Below, piece by piece: positions 1-9,753 of a stretch of 64,000 nucleotides of DNA (the stretch's first letter is position 1; each line of letters begins with the position of its first letter). A program made the translations under genes and the position numbers. A model generated the notes under the pieces. The model saw only the letters and a list, made by a program, of their open reading frames with translations, was not told the origin of the DNA and searched no databases. Source of the DNA: Gyrodactylus bullatarudis. Lineage: Eukaryota > Platyhelminthes > Monogenea > Gyrodactylidea > Gyrodactylidae. The stretch spans positions 451,407 to 515,406 of the forward strand of contig SSNU01000086.1 of NCBI GenBank assembly GCA_012064415.1, in the 5' to 3' direction.

Positions 1-3000
1 GGCTTCGATTCTTCAATTACATCAGTTTCCGAGACTACTCTTGGAGATGATGTTGTGTGTTTTGGATTGAAAAATGGCAGAATAATATTTCATAACATTC
101 TTTATGATAAAATTTTGCTCAAAATTTCTCAACCCGGCGGATCTGTTACAGGAGTCGCATTTCGTGGTAGTGAGTCTTCTCTCATCTAACCTTTTCTAGT
201 TTATGACTTTGAGGGAAATGTTGAAATCGAAAGGTTAAATTTACTCAAGAAACGAGAAAATAAAAAGCCTATTTACTTTGTCTCGTCCAATCATGAGGGT
301 GATATTTTCAATTGGGTGATAAACTTTGAAGACGGGTCTTGTCAGTGTCGATGCATGAATCAAACAAATAATTTACATTATGGAAAAATAGTTTCCCTAC
401 ATGTTTTACCTACAAAATCTCCTGAAACCGGCAAAGCTGTTGAATGTTTAGTCAGTCAGGGAGCCGATAACTGTTTAAAAATATCCGTTTACGACAGAGA
501 TGATTGTAGCTCTCATGTTGTGTTCAAAAGAACTGGCCACTTTATGCCTCCCACTAAAATAATCTTTTGGCCAGGAAGCTCAGCTGCTGGAGCGCTTCTC
601 GTCTCTTGCGGCAAGGATAAACAAATAAAGTTTGTTTTTCCAGCATATAACATCATTTAATACTTGAACAAGATTATTTTTATTTTAGGATTTTTTCAGT
701 AACCAATGAACGTTTTGATAAATCCCTCGGGTTTATGTATGCTGATACAATAAATTATTCATCCAATGATACTTTTAAGGATCTTGAATCTCTAAAGAAT
801 GCTAAAGCTTCTCTCAAAAAGCAACGTTTGTCACATTCTGAGCGAGTTCTGCTTCCTGAAGTCGTTGATATTTCAGCTTCGGATACAAGAGCAGAACAAT
901 GGGACAACCTCGTTCTTGTACATAAAGATAAACGTCTTGTTACGACCTGGGACTTTGTCAAAGCTACAAAAGGTCGTCATGGTTACATGGATGGTTCTAA
1001 TTTCTATGATCCCTCCGGTACTGCTGCCAGATCCCACAAAGAAACCGTTGCCACTGTAAGTATTACGAGTTTTTGTCTATGTATTTTCAAATTGATTCGA
1101 TTTCTTTCTATTCAGTCGAGTTACATGTCACGTTGTGGAAATTATCTTATCGTCGGTTACTCCAGTGGAGATGTTGTGAAGATGAACATCCAATCAGGTC
1201 AAGATCGAGGTTCATTTGGTTCGCCAAGAGGTAAATCTAATCTTTATTTTGAAATTTAATGCTAAAATAGGACGACGGGAATAAATTCCATAGACCAAGT
1301 TTAAAATTTTTTTATCAATTTGTAATGAAAGGACAGACTTCCTGATATTAAATCATTTAGCTTCTTAATCTTACAATAACTTTTCAGAAAAGAAAATTCC
1401 CAATCTTTCTTACGACTACTTATAAATAGGGCCTCAAAAAAGTACTATTAAGTCTATTTTTACCCTTGACAAAGGACTGGCTGAGTTTTGATAATCTCCT
1501 TATCTAATTCTATTTAAAAGATGATACTATTTTTGTATTTAATTGTTGCCCAGGTACTTAATTGTACTGTTTTCAAAAATCAGAAATTTTGTTGACACAA
1601 GATTGACTAAAAATTCTGCAACAATTTACGGTAGAGGACTTTTTTTCACTCAAAATCCCTCAAATTTTCTTGAAAGTTTTTTTCTCTTCTTATTTTTCAG
1701 TTTATGAGATACTGTTTTTCATCTTTTTTGGTACTATTTTTGAGGCCCTACTTAAAAGTGATTTATAAAGATTTAATCTTTGATCTAGCTTTGAAGGTAT
1801 TATAGACCCATTTAATAGTCGAATTCAACCCTCGGCCTGGAAAATCAATACAACTGGGGTCTGCACTGATTCTGCAGGGACCCCATTTCCAGGGAGAGGG
1901 TTAAAGAATGAATCAGAAAGATTGCTTTTCGAATTTTTGACTTATTTAACCACTGTAGAAGACAATAAAAGCTCAATTTTAACAAAAACAGCTGAACGAT
2001 TCCAATTTCATAAAAAATTCCTAATCTGTATTTTATCGCAATAAAAGTTTTGATATCGAAACTTTTGAAAATATATATTCATGCTCAACTGAACTCAATT
2101 TCAGTCGAATATATTTTTCACTTGACTAATAAATTCTTGAATTCAAAAATATTGATTGATTCAGGGATACTATGATCCCTGAATTTCAGAATTCATAAAT
2201 TGAACGTTTTGGGATCCTTTTTACACTGCTGAGATTATCCAATAATTAATTTCAAGCTTGATATGTGATCCAACATTAATAATTTGAATGTGCATTTCAA
2301 TTTTTTTGCTAATTATAATCATATTTTTCTTCATTAGTTTCATTTAAATATCTTATTTTAGCCCACAAGAGTCCCATTGTCTTTGCATGTTGTACAATCA
2401 CAAATAAGATCATGATTAGTGTCTCGGGCAATCCTTTAACACTTCAATCGGTTGATTTAACCCAGTCAACAAACACTGGAGAGATCACCTTTTGGGATTT
2501 CCACAAGGCAACTAAAATATCCTCGATTCGTCTCAATGATCCTGAAGATGCACCAACTAAAGCCATCTTTAATCCTGAAGTGTTAGTGTTAACTCCCTTT
2601 TATACCCAAGAAAAATATATATTTCTCATTGTTTTCAATTCTTCTTTACAATAGAGAACTTTTAGCTATTGCTCTTGGCTCAGGCAATATCATTCTTGTC
2701 GATGTGATACACAGAAAAATTATAAGGAAACTGGACAAGTTCAAGGAACAGCCAATTGTTGACATGGTTAGTTTATTTTCGAAATGAGTTTCAATACTTA
2801 TTTATTTATCAAGGTTCAAAAGAAAGTATTTCCTGCATAATATTCATTTTTGGTTTTTTTCAAATTAGAGTTGAGCAATGAACATATAGGAACCTTTTTT
2901 TATCTATTATAATGAAATCTCTAAAATCAGTGGATTAGCTCAGTAACGAAGTCTTCAAAGTAAGTATTTTCCGATCATCAAGAAAATCCTTGAAGGCTTT

Positions 3001-4548
3001 TGTCTTTTTTCTTTTGAATAAATCTCTTTAACGTGGCCAATATAAATACAATGTTTTGAAAAAATAACTCTTAATATTTCCATAAAGGTTATGACTCCTG
3101 AAGGAAATTGGCTCATTGTTGCCCATCGTGGAGAGCATATCATTCGAACTTGGGATATAATCAATGGATAGTGAGTAAACACAATTTGTTCTTTTTCTCA
3201 ATTCTTATCAAATTTCATAAACATAATTTCAAGTTTAATAGATGCCTTTCGTATTGCCCAGCCTATCACCTCTCTTGCCATGAGTCCTGATTCTCATTTT
3301 CTCGCTACAACTCATACCAACTCATTGGGAATTTTCCTCTGGAGTAATAGAGCCATCCATGAGAATCTCTGCATTAACTCAAAATCAATACATGACCTTG
3401 AGACTTCTGTTGAACTGCCAACAAATTCAATGCAAATTAAAAAATCGATTCGTATAAAAAAGAATGTTGACCTTGACGATGAGAGGAATGAAAGTGATGC
3501 TTCCATGTTTTCCTCGGATTCTGAGTCTTATGCGGACTTGTCTGAAACTGAAGAGATCATTGTTACAATAACCAAGCATAGATCAAATCAAAAGTCAAAA
3601 GCTGAAAATTCCTCCTCTGACCATTCTTCTTCTGGGCAAAATTCTCAAAAGACTAAACAAATCGGCAGCCACCTGACCCTATCACATTTGAGTCAAGCCT
3701 TCCTCAATAACCTAGAAAATTTAAAGTTTATCTCAGAGAAAAATAAACTGCCCAATGATGTCGCCGAAGATTCCCTGGATAAGGACAATTTACCCTTCTT
3801 CTTACCCTTTAAAGAGACCAAGGAGGATCTTAAAAAGGATGATCAAGTTTTCTTCAACACTTCCAACGAAAAGACTTACACTCTTTTTGAGTTAAACGAA
3901 TTGGAAGAGAAGAAGCTCAAGAGTCGTCAAAATTTTAATATTCTCGCAGCCATAGATGATTTCAAGGATGGTCTTATACTTCTTAGTCTTGCGACTGGAG
4001 ACTTTACTATGATTGAAGACGGTTCTAACATGGATCTTTATGATAACTTTTCCCATTGGCTTATGGCCCAATCTGCTAGCTCAATCGACTCATTTATTCA
4101 GTGTCTAGTTTCAGATGAAGCTGAATTAAACTTATCTTCAAAGGAACACTCAGACCCTGAGAAAGCAGCAATTATCTTTAAAAAATCGACAGAAATATTT
4201 GTTCAATTCCTCATCTATTTATGTGATCGGTTAGTTTTAGTTTAATTAATGAATTTATTCAGATTTCAAAAGAAACGAGACATTGACTTTGCAACATCAT
4301 GTTTGTCCTTGGTCTTCAAATACCACTTTAACATAATCAAAGATCAGATGGGCAAGAAAAATGTTGATACTTTTGATCATCCAGATCCCATGGAAGTTGA
4401 CGAAGGTGAAACCAGAAGCCAAATAGAATTTCATCTGAGAAATTGTTTTGATCTTAAAAGTTTACTCATGGAGCCGTTGAAAAAAAAATTATCTATGGCA
4501 GTCTGTTTGGTTGATTTTATACGTAATCCAATTTCTCAAATTAAATAA
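1..4548 (+). CDS. WDR36: UTP21/WDR36, small-subunit processome WD-repeat protein (5' partial)
   Basis: Nucleolar U3 snoRNP/small-subunit processome component (UTP21/WDR36), needed for early 18S rRNA processing. The order of segments matches the family: WD repeats (GADNCLKI, WDFHKATK, IIRTWDIINGYLIDAF, FLATTHTNSLGIFLWSN), then a C-terminal Utp21 domain around DRFQKKRDIDFA. Proposed exons: <1-169, 200-629, 689-1055, 1116-1230, 2362-2581, 2655-2766, 3088-3170, 3234-4229, 4263-4548. They join in one open frame of 925 residues plus TAA. The N-terminal repeats lie upstream of the window. A Ser/acidic-rich insert in the long exon (about 3460-3650) makes the protein longer than human WDR36 over this part. 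Two introns are only 30 and 33 nt, and both carry in-frame stops, so they must be spliced. The stop codon overlaps an AATAAA signal (4544-4549). The identification is firm; the exact donor of the first intron (167 or 170) is ambiguous. Confidence 0.93.
1429..1748. mobile_element. MITE-like element with GGGCCTC inverted ends
   Basis: Lies in a 1.13-kb UTP21 intron. The left end reads GGGCCTCAAAAAAGTAC and the right end is its near reverse complement, GTACTATTTTTGAGGCCC. TA flanks both ends (1427-1428 and 1749-1750), as expected for a Tc1/mariner-type TA target duplication. It has no coding capacity. A shorter relative sits at 21220-21332. Confidence 0.7.
1826..1904. other. Compound GC-rich hairpin in a UTP21 intron
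   Basis: A 79-bp stretch folds on itself. AACCCTC pairs with GAGGGTT, CCTGGAAA with TTTCCAGG, and GGGGTC with GACCCC, around a TGCA...TGCA apex; a 12-nt bulge lies on the 5' side. It is much richer in GC than the surrounding intron. It could be a small transposon remnant or a structured intronic RNA; nothing in the sequence decides this. Confidence 0.5.
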
Positions 4549-4549
4549 A
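4544..4549 (+). terminator. AATAAA poly(A) signal overlapping the UTP21 stop
   Basis: The hexamer AATAAA begins two bases before the TAA stop codon (4546-4548) of UTP21. If used, it would leave almost no 3' UTR. No stronger downstream signal was noticed before the convergent P0 gene. Confidence 0.45.
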
Positions 4550-5097
4550 TCGTTTTCATTTAATCTTTTTTTCTACCTTGATAATTCCAATCAGGCCTTT
4601 TTTCTAAACTTTGAGAGACTTTACTAAAGAAGAAATTAGAGATATCTTAAATACTGTATCTATAACAGTCCTCGAGAAGAAATTTAATTTCAAACGAAAT
4701 TGAACCATAAGAATATATAGTCCTGTAAAATTCAACGAAACACTCCATAAACAGCCTTTAGTGAATTTAAATCGCAATATACTTATTTGAAGGGCAGTAA
4801 TTTTTACATTTTAGTTGTGATTAAGAGTTCAATACGAATGAGCCGGGATAATTCTTTAGTTACTAATTCTTACTACAGTAGTAAGTTAGCAAATAGCTTT
4901 TAGTTGGTCCGTCTTTATATCCGGAACAAAGAGGCTCCTAGTGATAACAGCTCAAAAAGAGCTTTAATGAAGATGCCCCTATCCAATGTAAGATTGTCTT
5001 GCAACATGACTAATTGCATAAATGGCCGTCTTTTTTGGCTAGAATTTAGTTTCAACTGTTTAGAATTTGAAAAAAATGAAGAGTCTACGTAAAAGTT
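4549..5097. other. Convergent intergenic spacer, UTP21 / P0
   Basis: About 550 bp between two converging genes. It contains a short perfect palindrome, CTTACTACAGTAGTAAG, near 4869. Short ORFs here look random. I see no RNA gene. Confidence 0.5.
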
Positions 5098-5103
5098 TTT
5101 ATT
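5098..5103 (-). terminator. AATAAA poly(A) signal of P0
   Basis: On the minus strand AATAAA lies 13 nt past the P0 stop codon, giving a very short 3' UTR. Confidence 0.6.
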
Positions 5104-5116
5104 CCTCATATTGCAA

Positions 5117-6127
5117 TTAATCAAAAAGACCCATACCAATGTCACTACCGGATTCACTCTCGGGTTCGGCTTTCTTTTCTTCCTTAGCAGGGGCAGCTTT
5201 GGATGCAGCAGTAGCAGGTGCGGCTGGAGCAGCGGCAGCGAATTTTGAAGGATCTTTAAGGTATTCTTTAATTTTTTCTGATTCCTTAAAGGTTATGTCG
5301 GTGACTACAGAAACAGCCAACAATTTCTTAAAATTGTTGATAAAGTAGTGAGGCACTGCAACGAGACTTGGGTAACCGATTTGCAAACTCAAAGCAGCAA
5401 TTTGAGTACCAACTTGGGTAAATTGGTCAAGCAGATCTTGGGGTTTGATATCCAAAACTTTTGGAGAGTAGACAGAACCGAAGTCATAGACCTAAATAAT
5501 AATGATTAAGCTGTATTGAAATTTAAAGTCAAGGTAGGTAGTACTCACATGAAGGACATCAAGACCGTAGGTGAATGGTGTTATCTTCAACATGGTCAAC
5601 AAGGTGGCTTCGCTGGCTCCGACTCTAGTTCCTTCTTTAATGATTGGAACAGCGTTCAAGATTTCAATGTTACCCTTTGTAATCTTGGTAGGTATAGATA
5701 GAGCCTGGAAGAAAGAGGTTTTCTCAGGACCAAGAGTAGTAGTTTGAGCTGGAATAGTGACATCGCATGGGGCAAGGGCACCAGCTTTAGCTGGAGCACC
5801 AACACGGTTGGCAGCAATGATATCTTTAATGTCACTTAAATCTCCGTTTGTAAAAACGAATCCAACATTTTGTTTCAATAGAGGGATAAGTTTATCGGCA
5901 GTTCCATTAGGGTTTCTTTTCATATAATCTCTGATGCATTTCTTGATGAGAGTATTTTTACCCATAACCATTTCTCCATTTCCACGAAGTGCGAATCTGA
6001 TATCTTGCATCTGCTTAGAACGCACATTATCGATGCCGACTACAAAACAACGATTATATTGAGAGACTATCTTTGAAACACGATTGAGATAGATGGCTTT
6101 ACGATCCTTCTTTCTAAGCTCAGGCAT
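5117..6127 (-). CDS. RpLP0: 60S acidic ribosomal protein P0 (uL10)
   Basis: Stalk protein of the large ribosomal subunit. It binds 28S rRNA and anchors P1/P2 dimers that recruit elongation factors. Two exons, 6127-5549 and 5491-5117, are joined across a 57-bp GTGAGT...TTTAG intron in phase 0. The product is 317 residues, the usual P0 length. Family signatures are SKQMQDIR, MGKNTLIKK, NVGFVFTNGDL, GPEKTSFFQALSIPTKI, VGASEATLL and IGYPSL. An Ala/Pro-rich hinge (AAAAPAAPATAA) leads to the charged stalk tail, which ends in GMGLFD. The N-terminal 80 residues are more divergent than in most animals, and the tail lacks the usual long acidic run (it has SESGSDIG). Start codon ATG at 6127-6125 opens the conserved N-terminal domain. 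Certain. Confidence 0.97.
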
Positions 6128-6546
6128 AGTGAATGAACGTTAATTATTCACGCTAGATAATTCAAATTGTGTGAACATAGGATAAACAAATCCTAGCACA
6201 GTGAAAAAACAATATTTAAAATTTTCAGCAAAAATTCAAAATCAGAAATATTTTGAAAAAGTAGATAAATTATCTAAATTCTTCAATGAAGAATCTTCAT
6301 GATAATCTCCACAGGCTAGAAATTTTAATAGATTTCCTCCTAGATGATTTGTATTAATTTCTCAAACTCTTTCTTAAAAAATCAAATATCTCAATAAATA
6401 ATGCTTACTGAATCAAGAAAATCAAATTTGAAATATAGAAAATTTTTTTATTCATTAAACATATTAGTTTATTTCTACTTTATCAGCAGTACTGATGAAA
6501 AATGAAGGCATGAAATATATAATATTTTAAAATACAGAAAATTCTC
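6128..6546. other. Spacer upstream of P0
   Basis: About 420 bp of AT-rich sequence between two minus-strand genes. It should hold the P0 promoter and the 3' end of the 6547-7405 gene. I could not recognise a pyrimidine-tract start site, TATA box or RNA gene. Confidence 0.4.
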
Positions 6547-7405
6547 TCAATGGGATTCCATTTTAGATTCAAGAGCTCTGATATACAAGTCTTTTGAGGG
6601 CCAAGGTATATTTTGACTTCGAAACTCATTCTTCAGATTATGATTTTTGCTCGCTTTCCATTTAAAAAGATTTAATTCTCGTTTAATCTTCGGAAGTAAC
6701 TTTGTAGCATTTTTTTGTCCAGAATTATTTTTATTGCAAATTTTTTCATTGTAACTGCTCATCATCTTATTAGAGATTTTATCCGTTTGGTTAATTTTAC
6801 AGTTCCAATCCATGCAGCTCTTTGTCATGAGATTACTACACAATATTTCGGCATCAGTTCTTTGAAATTCTTCGCCAAGCTCTTTACGATAAAACTCTTC
6901 AATATCATCGTAAGTCAAACTTATTGAAGTATCTGTACTCTGATTGTCATAATCGAGATTTCCATCAGCTGTTTCGTATATTTCTGAACCGATATCATCA
7001 TTGAAGATGGAATCATTATAAGTATCTTCAGTAAATCCTATTGTTGAATCTGGATTCTCATAATCACTAATGTCTAGCTCAGATGATTCAGGAACAGCTC
7101 GAGTGGCAGTAATCCCTTTCAAAGGGTTATAATCATCAACTCTGGAAAAGTATTCACTACAGAGATAGTCTGTCTTAAGGATGAGAGAAGTAATTTACCG
7201 AAATTCCATACTCCGAAATATTTGGTGATGGAGGTAATCCTGTACTACGCAGAAACATTTGGTAAAGCATTGACTCATCCATTTTCATACCATCTTCTAG
7301 TTGACTGAAATTTTGAAAGCTTTGAAGAGATGAAAAAATTTCTTACTACGGTTCATCCTTAGTCTGTTTTGAGAAGTAGGTTGTCTTGGTATTCCTAGAC
7401 TCCAT
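6547..7405 (-). CDS. Acidic protein of unknown function, three exons
   Basis: Family not recognised. Proposed exons are 7405-7350, 7304-7212 and 7141-6547, giving 247 residues. The N-terminus carries KMDESMLYQMFLRSTGLPPSP, followed by a low-complexity Asp/Glu/Ser/Thr-rich stretch (about residues 70-120) with repeated acidic YD/YE pairs. The C-terminal third is basic (KIKRELNLFKWKASK) and ends near PWPSKDLYIRALESK. No membrane segment or signal peptide is evident, so a soluble nuclear or cytoplasmic protein is likely. The second donor is uncertain: GTATGG at 7211 preserves the frame, whereas the better-looking GTAAAT at about 7199 does not. The splice consistency and sharply bounded open frames argue for a real gene; its role is open. 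Confidence 0.6.
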
Positions 7406-8246
7406 CCGTGAAATACATTAATTATTACCTGTCTAATGATGACAGTATAGTACTTTAAAAAATCAAAGTGGAATATTCAATCAAGTTTATAATTAGAAAA
7501 AATCTCTTTTTAATCCTTTCTCTGATTCGACAGAAGACAATGCTTTTTAAGATAATCTTAACTTGAGATTAAAATATTCTTTGTGTTATTTGATGCATTC
7601 CATGAAACATGAAATGATTTTATTTTCGATACATGAGCACAAAATGTTAACGCCCCATACAAAATCATTAAAAGGCTAACCTCTGATTGGATTATTAGAC
7701 AAGCTTTTAAGTGGCTATGCATCATTTATTCAGCTAACCTTTAAATTACAGTATGGACTCTGGGAAATGAGAAGAAAATTGTACTGATAACTTCTCAGTC
7801 ACAAAGACTCACTGAGAAGATTCATGAGCAAGAATTGACTACTGATCAAAAATGCTCACTGGATACATGAAAATTAATAACGAGGAATATTTAAAGCCAA
7901 AATCTCAGAGATAGCAGAACAAGAAATTTGATGAATATATGAACTTTTATTGCTCTTGATAATAAATAATAATAAGGAAATGTTAGTATTAAGCAGGGTT
8001 GGATTATAACTGATAATCTATTAGACAGTTTGTATACAGTAATACTTTCAGTCGATATTATTGATAATTGAAGTTTTATCAACACAAACTGTAGTAATAT
8101 ATTATTATAGTTATTTATTGTATTGCAGCAATACTATTGCTACATTTTCAATTTTCGTTTTCTTGCACATGTTATTTTTAATAAAAACTTTGTATACATA
8201 ATGAAGGTTTGTTTTAAGAATATCTACGTTCGAAAAAATTTGTAAA
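7406..8246. other. Divergent intergenic region
   Basis: About 840 bp between the start of the minus-strand unknown gene and the start of NDUFA10. It is AT-rich with only random short ORFs. An acceptor-like TTTGTTTTAAG at about 8207-8217, some 30 nt before the NDUFA10 ATG, could mark a spliced 5' UTR. Confidence 0.35.
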
Positions 8247-9628
8247 ATGACTTCAATGATTAAAAATTTCCCTCAAAGGCTACTTAACCTGCCAAAAAGA
8301 AGCCTATTCATCGTAACTAATGATGAAAATTACAAGTCACCATCAAAACCCAAATATAATTATCGTAAATATGGTTACGGCATGCTACAGCTATTTGACT
8401 CTACCTTTCCAAGAGTTAACGATAATACTAAAATGCTAGTTGTTACTGGTAATATGTTTTCAGGAAAGTCCATTCTTGCTCAAAATCTTGCACCTCATTT
8501 TGATTTAATGGTTCATGACGATATCTGTGATGACGATATTTACATCTTTAAAGGCCCCAACGGAGCTGAGGCCGATCTTAGGGTCCACAATCATATACTT
8601 CCTAAACACGCACAGTATTTTACTACTGCAAAATTTTGGTCTGAAAAGGATTTGTTAGCTCATGGAAAACCATTGCTACTCCAAAATCAATATCTTGTCT
8701 ATAGATTTTATAGATATTCATTAGCTCTTTGTGACTTGTTGAATACTGGTCGTGGACAAATTATGATTCATGCTCCATTTGAAGAAGCAGCATTGTCAAA
8801 GGCTATGTTTGACTGCGGGATGATGAGTGAAAGGGCATATGAGTGTTTCTGTAGAAATCATGGAATTATTCTCAAGAATGTTATGAAGCCTCATGTTATT
8901 TTATATCTCAAATCTTCAATTGAACAAATTAAAGAGAGAATAGCCAAAAGGAACTTAGACTGGGAAATTAATTCGCCATCATTAAATGAAAAATTTTTCA
9001 ATGCTTACGAGGACGCATTGCAAAGTTATCTCGAGAAAATGTCTAGTTACTGTGAAATTGTTGTTGTTGATAGGAGAAATATTGATGTTGAAAATCAAGA
9101 TGATGTCTTTATTGTAAGTCGCCTATTCTTATAGATTTAAAAATTCTAACTAACTCAAGCTGTTAATTAATTTTTATTTGATAGCTTGCTAATGAATTGA
9201 CAAATCTCGATTTATCCGGAGATCGTATTATTGGTGATGACAAAAAGTTTCAAGATTGGCGTGCTGCATTTTTGACCAAGTACAGTTGGGGAAATCAACG
9301 TTCAAAGTTAGTGAATTAAATTTCGATATTATTAAGTTTAGGAGTTTATTTTTATCTCCATTCTTATTTTATTAGAGTATCCAACGCTTTTGCTAATTTC
9401 AATAGTGGAGTTCGTTATATTGATGTACCTTACGATATGCCTGAAGGTTTCTATGAAGAAGAAATTATTGAAATTCAAAATTATCTTAAAAAACGTGATG
9501 CAAGATTTTGCTATCCAATAGAATGCAATCCTAAGTTTCACAGCCTATTTCAGATCATGTTGAATCCTTTCCATTATCCGAGAAATTTTGAAGTGGACCT
9601 TCCTAAAAAGTTTGTCACTAAGATCTAG
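8247..9628 (+). CDS. NDUFA10: NADH dehydrogenase 1 alpha subcomplex subunit 10 (ND-42)
   Basis: Accessory subunit of mitochondrial complex I, on the matrix side. It has a deoxynucleoside-kinase-like fold that no longer needs kinase activity. Exons 8247-9113, 9185-9306 and 9376-9628 give 413 residues, close to the arthropod ND-42 length. The N-terminus (MTSMIKNFPQRLLNLPKR) is basic and free of acidic residues, as expected for a mitochondrial presequence. A degenerate P-loop, VTGNMFSGKS, starts at about residue 68. It is followed by family blocks QNQYLVYRFYRYSLALCDLL, GRGQIMIHAPFEEAALSKAMF, NVMKPHVILYLKS and IKERIAKRNLDWEINS. The C-terminal part carries DVPYDMPEGFYEEEI. Introns of 71 and 69 bp keep phase. 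Identification rests on the ordered blocks and is strong. Confidence 0.92.
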
Positions 9629-9747
9629 GCTTAATTTTTTCTTAAATCCAAGGTGAGGATTTCCAAAAAATATAAATTTTAGATATACATTCTATGTATT
9701 CTATCTTTTTTTCAATTCCAAGATTTCAATATTAAAAAATTAATTTA

Positions 9748-9753
9748 TTTATT
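9748..9753 (-). terminator. AATAAA poly(A) signal overlapping the DRC7 stop
   Basis: The last codons of DRC7 read GAA TAA followed by ATAAAT, so AATAAA overlaps the stop. It is the same arrangement as in UTP21 and the 12713 ORF. Confidence 0.4.

Noticed and set aside
5139..5348. Ala-rich plus-strand ORF
   Set aside because: Mirror of the Ala/Pro-rich hinge of P0 on the minus strand.
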